Part shown: positions 60,466 to 64,000 of the stretch, in pieces
How the letters are laid out: every line of letters begins with the position of its first letter
How positions within the stretch are numbered: the first letter of the stretch is position 1
Source: an uncultured Spartobacteria bacterium
GTDB lineage: Bacteria > Verrucomicrobiota > Verrucomicrobiia > Chthoniobacterales > Chthoniobacteraceae
NCBI GenBank assembly: GCA_903882875.1
Contig: CAIRYQ010000034.1
Span: forward strand, 44,271-108,270
Direction: 5' to 3'
Length of the DNA stretch: 64,000 nt
The notes under the pieces: model-generated
The model's database searches: none
What the model was told of the DNA's origin: nothing
Seen by the model: only the letters and a program-made list of their open reading frames with translations
Made by a program: the position numbers and the translations under genes

Positions 60466-61938
60466 CTACACCAGACCCGGCAAGCGCCCGTCATACGCGG
60501 CCTTCTTCGACACGCGGCTGTTGCCGAATTCGCCCGTGCGGTCGCCCAGCAAGTCGAGCAACTCCACGTAGAGATTCGCCATCGGCGTGTCCTTTTGGTA
60601 CGCGATGTGCCGGCCGGGTTTGAGCTTGCCACCGGCGCGACCTGCGAGCAGCGCGGGGTAGTTGGTGCGACCGTGGCCGCCGTCGGACATGTAGGAAGTG
60701 TAGAGCAGCACCGTGTTGTCGAGCAGGCTGCTGCCGCCTTCATCAATGGCGGCCATCTTCGCCACGGCTTCGGCGAAAAACTGCGTGTACCACGCGTGGA
60801 TCTGTCGCAGGCCCTCGCGCGCCACGGGGTCGGCGTCCTCGATGCGCCCGGCGTTGCCGTGATGCTCCAGCGCATGCGCGTGATGCTCGTAGCCGACGGT
60901 GACGACGCCCGGAAAAAGCGCGCCGTCATCGCCGAGACCGAGGCTGCACACGCGCGTGGTGTCCGTTTGAAATGCGAGCACCATGAGGTCGGCCATGATG
61001 CGGAGGTAGTCGCCATGCACGGCGGGATTGCGACCGACTGCGCGGACGAGCTGGTCCTGCGCGGCGTTGTCGGCAGGAAAATTGGCAGGCAGATGCGGAT
61101 TCGACGGGCCGGGATCCTTCATGTCGAGGGCCTCGATGGCGATGCGCTCCTGCACGCGGCGCACGCGCTTCTCGATGCTGTAAACGGATTCGAGGTATTC
61201 GTTGAGCTTCGCCTGATCCGCGTGGCCGAGCTTCTTCTGCGTGCGGCGCGCGTCTTCGAGGATCAAATCAACAACCTGCGTGTCGTAGCTGCGCGGCCCG
61301 GATTTTACGACTTCGGACGCTGATGCGCCGAGCCGACGCGCCCAGTTCGGCGCGACCAACTGCCGGCCTTTGAACATGCGCTCGAAGGCCGTGCGCGGGT
61401 TGCGCTCGACGGGCAGGGAGCGGCCCTGACGATCGAAGAAGAACGACGTCTCGCCACCCGAGTAACCCATGCGTACCGCGGGCAGCAGGCTTTCCGCGCC
61501 GATGATCTCAGCCGCACGCTCGTCAATGGATTGGCTCGCCATCGGGCGGCCATCCACCTTGCCCACCTTGTCCGCCGCCGTGAGGTGCAGATACGCGCAG
61601 TGCTCGTGCGCGTTGATCTTGCCATCGGCTTGGCCGGACTGCGCGAGGTTCGAGAGGATCAGCATTTGATCCTTATGGGGTTCGAGGGAACGCAAAATGG
61701 ATGGCAGCTTGCCCAGCGCGCCGGTTTCCTTTGGCACCCACGATTCGCTGACCGTGCCGCCCGTCACCGTGTAAATGCCGAAGCGCACCGGCGGCTTCAC
61801 CGGCACTCGCGCGCCCGCACGCAGCACCGTGGGCGAGAGCGATTCGAGGAAGGGCAGCGCAGCGAGCACGCCAGCGCCGCGCAGGAAGGAGCGACGGCTG
61901 ATCGGTGCAGGAACAACGGGATGGAGACTGGGTTTCAT
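60466..61938 (-). CDS. DUF1552 exported protein (second copy)
   Basis: 490 residues with TAT leader ISRRSFLRGAGVLAALPFLES. Family motifs: VRFGIYTVTGGTVSESWVP, KINAHEHCAYLHLTAADKVGK, and the C-terminal KDTPMANLYVELLDLLGDRTG. It starts with a four-base overlap with the DUF1592 gene at 61935-63782 (ATG overlapping its stop), so translational coupling ties the pair. The sister copy at 54806-56095 is paired with 56107-58548. Paralogous but clearly diverged. Confidence 0.92.
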   Translation of the reverse strand: MKPSLHPVVPAPISRRSFLRGAGVLAALPFLESLSPTVLRAGARVPVKPPVRFGIYTVTGGTVSESWVPKETGALGKLPSILRSLEPHKDQMLILSNLAQSGQADGKINAHEHCAYLHLTAADKVGKVDGRPMASQSIDERAAEIIGAESLLPAVRMGYSGGETSFFFDRQGRSLPVERNPRTAFERMFKGRQLVAPNWARRLGASASEVVKSGPRSYDTQVVDLILEDARRTQKKLGHADQAKLNEYLESVYSIEKRVRRVQERIAIEALDMKDPGPSNPHLPANFPADNAAQDQLVRAVGRNPAVHGDYLRIMADLMVLAFQTDTTRVCSLGLGDDGALFPGVVTVGYEHHAHALEHHGNAGRIEDADPVAREGLRQIHAWYTQFFAEAVAKMAAIDEGGSSLLDNTVLLYTSYMSDGGHGRTNYPALLAGRAGGKLKPGRHIAYQKDTPMANLYVELLDLLGDRTGEFGNSRVSKKAAYDGRLPGLV

Positions 61939-63782
61939 TCGGCTTTGCGATGTTGGAAAGGGAAACTCTTTGCGACCTCTAACATGAGAGTGGAAAAACG
62001 ATATCCGCCACTCGCGAGCGCCGCAACGATCCGGTCGAGCGCCGGCTCGTCGTAGTAGTCAGTGTCGCGGCCCAGCGCATAACTCAACGCCTGCGACGCG
62101 ACGTTCCGCACGAACTGCGGCTGCTTTTCATGCAGCACCTTGCGCAGGCCCGCGACGCCTTTGAAATCGCCGACGCCCGGCAGTTTGCCGACGTTGTCCA
62201 GAGGCTGGCCGCCCACGTCAGTGCGCCAGGCTCCCACGGCATCATATTCTTCCAAGGCAAAGCCCATCGGATCCACGCGACGGTGACAGCCCACGCAGTT
62301 CGCATCGGTGGCGTGTTGCGCGAGCTTCTCTCGGAAGCTCGCCGACTCGGGCTTGTCCTTCGGCTGCGGCGCGAAGCTCCCCGCGTTGGGCGGCGGCGGA
62401 GGCGGCGGAGCGCCGAGCAAAACCTCCAGAATCCATTTGCCACGAGCCGTGGGTTTGGTGCGATTGGTGTGCGAGGTCATGGTCAACATGCTGCCCATCG
62501 CGATCACGCCACCGCGATGATCCTCGGGCCGCAGCGCCACCTTGACGAAGTCCTTTCCCTCGGGCGCAGGCAGTCCGTAGTGCTTCGCCAGCTCGGTATT
62601 CACGAAGGTGTAGTCCGCATCCAGCAGCTCGAGCACGCTGCGATCTTCCTTGCGGATGGTGTCGCAAAACATCCGCGTCTCACGCTCCATCGCATCGCGC
62701 AGACTGCGCGTGTAGGTCGGGAAGGCGTTCTGGCTCGGCAACGCCTTCGCGATGGACGGCAACTGCAACCAGCGCTCGAGAAAATGTCGCGTTAATGTCT
62801 CCGCCTTGCGATCCGCCAACATGCGCCGCACCTGTTTTTCCAAGACTTCCGGCTGCGCCAAAGTGCCAGTGTCGGCCACGGCGAACAACTCGTCATCAGG
62901 CATCGTGGCCCAGAGAAAATAAGACAGGCGCACGGCCAGTTCATGATCGCTGATCTGCGCGACAGCACCGGCCTTCGCAGGCGAGGACTCCATGCGCAGC
63001 AGGAAATTTTGCGAAACCAGCGCGGGCTTCATCGCCTTGCGGATCGCCAGATCAAAGGCATCGCCACCCGCGAGCGCGGCATCGGCGAGACGCGCGAATG
63101 GCTCGACTTCATCCGCAGTCACCGGCCGTCGGAAGGCTCTGCGCAAGAACGCTGACATCACCTTTCGCACCGTTGCTGCCGGCATCGCCGTCGCATCGGA
63201 CGGACCGAGCAGGAATTTGCGAGCGCCATTGTCCTTGAACAAGACGTCGAGCGCGAGGTCCGCCGCCTCGAAATATTTCTCCATCAGCGAAGGCTCGATC
63301 ACGAGCCCGCCCGCATGATTCACAAATCCCTCGGCGACATTTTCACCGGGCATGCCGGCTTGATACGCCGGATCGAAATTGATGCGCAGCAGGTCGCGCA
63401 TCGTCTGGTTGTATTCGAAGCGGGTCATCTGACGCGTCAGCGGCGGCCCGGGGTGCGGACGCTTCGAGGTATCGAAGGTCTCACCGATCCAGCCCAGCAG
63501 CGCCTGTTTCTCCGCAGGCTCCAGCGGCGGCTCATCGTCTGGCGGCATCTCTCCGGCGCGCACTTGTTCCGCGACCTTGCGCCACACATCCCAGCGCTTC
63601 ATCGCCGCGTCGGTGGTCTTCAGATTGGAGAAGTCAATGCTGCCCTTCTGCTTCTTCTCGCCGTGGCATTCCATGCAATGCGACGCAATGACCGACGCAA
63701 CACCACCCTCGAATTTCGTCTCGGCTCCATGCCCGCAAATAGGCAGCACGAGAAGCGAGACGAGAAGCAGATTACGAATCAT
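61935..63782 (-). CDS. DUF1587-1592-1588-1585 c-type cytochrome protein (second copy)
   Basis: 615 residues from ATG 63782. Signal peptide MIRNLLLVSLLVLPICGHGA. Heme motifs CMECH (ASHCMECHGEKKQKGS) and CVGCH (DANCVGCHRRVDPMGFALEEYD). Between: RFEYNQTMRDLLRINFD, AVRLSYFLWATMPDDELF, and ALEEYD. A poly-proline stretch GAPPPPPPPNAG precedes the second heme region. It is about 200 residues shorter than the sister protein at 56107-58548, mainly in the central part. Overlaps DUF1552 by four bases. Its N-terminal extension to 63845 in frame is not needed since the leader starts here. Confidence 0.93.
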   Translation of the reverse strand: MIRNLLLVSLLVLPICGHGAETKFEGGVASVIASHCMECHGEKKQKGSIDFSNLKTTDAAMKRWDVWRKVAEQVRAGEMPPDDEPPLEPAEKQALLGWIGETFDTSKRPHPGPPLTRQMTRFEYNQTMRDLLRINFDPAYQAGMPGENVAEGFVNHAGGLVIEPSLMEKYFEAADLALDVLFKDNGARKFLLGPSDATAMPAATVRKVMSAFLRRAFRRPVTADEVEPFARLADAALAGGDAFDLAIRKAMKPALVSQNFLLRMESSPAKAGAVAQISDHELAVRLSYFLWATMPDDELFAVADTGTLAQPEVLEKQVRRMLADRKAETLTRHFLERWLQLPSIAKALPSQNAFPTYTRSLRDAMERETRMFCDTIRKEDRSVLELLDADYTFVNTELAKHYGLPAPEGKDFVKVALRPEDHRGGVIAMGSMLTMTSHTNRTKPTARGKWILEVLLGAPPPPPPPNAGSFAPQPKDKPESASFREKLAQHATDANCVGCHRRVDPMGFALEEYDAVGAWRTDVGGQPLDNVGKLPGVGDFKGVAGLRKVLHEKQPQFVRNVASQALSYALGRDTDYYDEPALDRIVAALASGGYRFSTLMLEVAKSFPFQHRKAE

Positions 63783-63860
63783 GCGGAACGGTCCGACGTG
63801 AGAAAGACTGCCGCAAGGAGCAGGAGCGATTTGATCGAAGCACAAGTGGTTCGGCTTCGT

Positions 63861-64000
63861 TCAAACCAACTCCTTCACGATCCCCTTCGACAGGCCGCCC
63901 TGAAAGTCTGCAGGCAATGCCATGCCGACTCGATCCGCGACGGTCTGCCAGACATTCGCGACCGGCATGTCCGTCTTCACGAGATGGCCCTGATGCTTGA
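63861..64000 (-). CDS. C-terminal end of a DUF1552/DUF1501-like protein, partial
   Basis: Read from the window edge to a TGA at 63861-63863, about 45 residues are visible (KHQGHLVKTDMPVANVWQT, then VADRVGMALPADFQGGLSKG, then IVKELV). The pattern TDMPVANVWQT-x-x-D-x-x-G aligns with KDTPMANLYVELLDLLG at the end of the DUF1552 gene at 60466-61938. So a further DUF1552- or DUF1501-type gene lies upstream of the cytochrome at 61935-63782. The rest is outside the window. Confidence 0.65.
   Translation of the reverse strand, partial: KHQGHLVKTDMPVANVWQTVADRVGMALPADFQGGLSKGIVKELV

Noticed and set aside
1..64000. CRISPR array, tRNA or rRNA genes, insertion sequences
   Set aside because: No equally spaced identical repeats with unique spacers, no cloverleaf-like sequence with conserved T-loop, no transposase motif was seen. 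The 21-bp array lacks spacers.

Overview
The window is high-GC chromosomal DNA from a Gram-negative member of the PVC superphylum, most likely a Verrucomicrobiota bacterium. The main evidence is protein families that are concentrated in Planctomycetes and Verrucomicrobia: PSCyt/PSD cytochromes (DUF1549/DUF1553, DUF1587-1592-1588-1585), their TAT-exported partners (DUF1501, DUF1552), a ThuA/discoidin/dehydrogenase/heme fusion, and a Rhodopirellula/Verrucomicrobium-type ECF sigma factor with a FecR-LamG partner. A GT9 heptosyltransferase and LPS/lipoprotein-type transporters point to an LPS-bearing outer membrane. No rRNA, tRNA, CRISPR array, transposase or prophage was seen.

Layout. 1-6.9 kb (+): a truncated beta-propeller, a PSCyt1/DUF1549/DUF1553 cytochrome, a DUF1501 protein and a secreted clan-A glycoside hydrolase. 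7-14.3 kb: GT9 glycosyltransferase, phosphoesterase, an exported Mn-type SOD leading into an ABC-2 exporter operon, SufS, and a LolD-like ATPase. 14.8-20.3 kb: an unknown secreted protein, a 1216-aa MASE1/multi-PAS/GAF histidine kinase without a regulator beside it, and a TSUP transporter. 20.6-25.1 kb: a 1490-residue secreted ThuA-discoidin-dehydrogenase-HEAT-heme protein. 25-39 kb: mostly housekeeping and envelope genes (WD40, DUF1460, dienelactone hydrolase, LysM lipoprotein, PPK2, ABCG-type transporter, AsmA-like, sugar isomerase, DUF5009, infA, galM). 40-45.8 kb: glucan phosphorylase, HemQ-type protein, and an ECF sigma/FecR-LamG pair. 45.8-49.5 kb: an accessory patch with several tandem-repeat families, two secreted or unknown genes and a VapBC-type module between 56-bp direct repeats. 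49.6-64 kb: a long minus-strand run holding two DUF1592-cytochrome/DUF1552 pairs, the tail of a further pair partner, two propellers, an FGE-fold protein, an MFS transporter, an M81 peptidase-like protein and an enolase-superfamily enzyme.

How it fits together. The 1-7, 20-25 and 49-64 kb blocks look like an extracytoplasmic, heme-based oxidative/hydrolytic programme for organic substrates, with uptake (MFS) and cytoplasmic processing (enolase superfamily) at the end of the last block. The biochemical role of these cytochrome/DUF1552 pairs is not established to my knowledge. The most unusual non-coding signals are: an inverted copy of a near-palindromic element lying exactly over the start codon of the ECF sigma gene (43.5-43.6 kb); a 15-unit, 21-bp degenerate repeat that encodes a similar heptad on both strands (46.05-46.36 kb); the repeat-flanked toxin-antitoxin module (48.6-49.5 kb); and several long-arm palindromes between genes. 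Most of the many long opposite-strand open frames are GC-driven shadows and are omitted.
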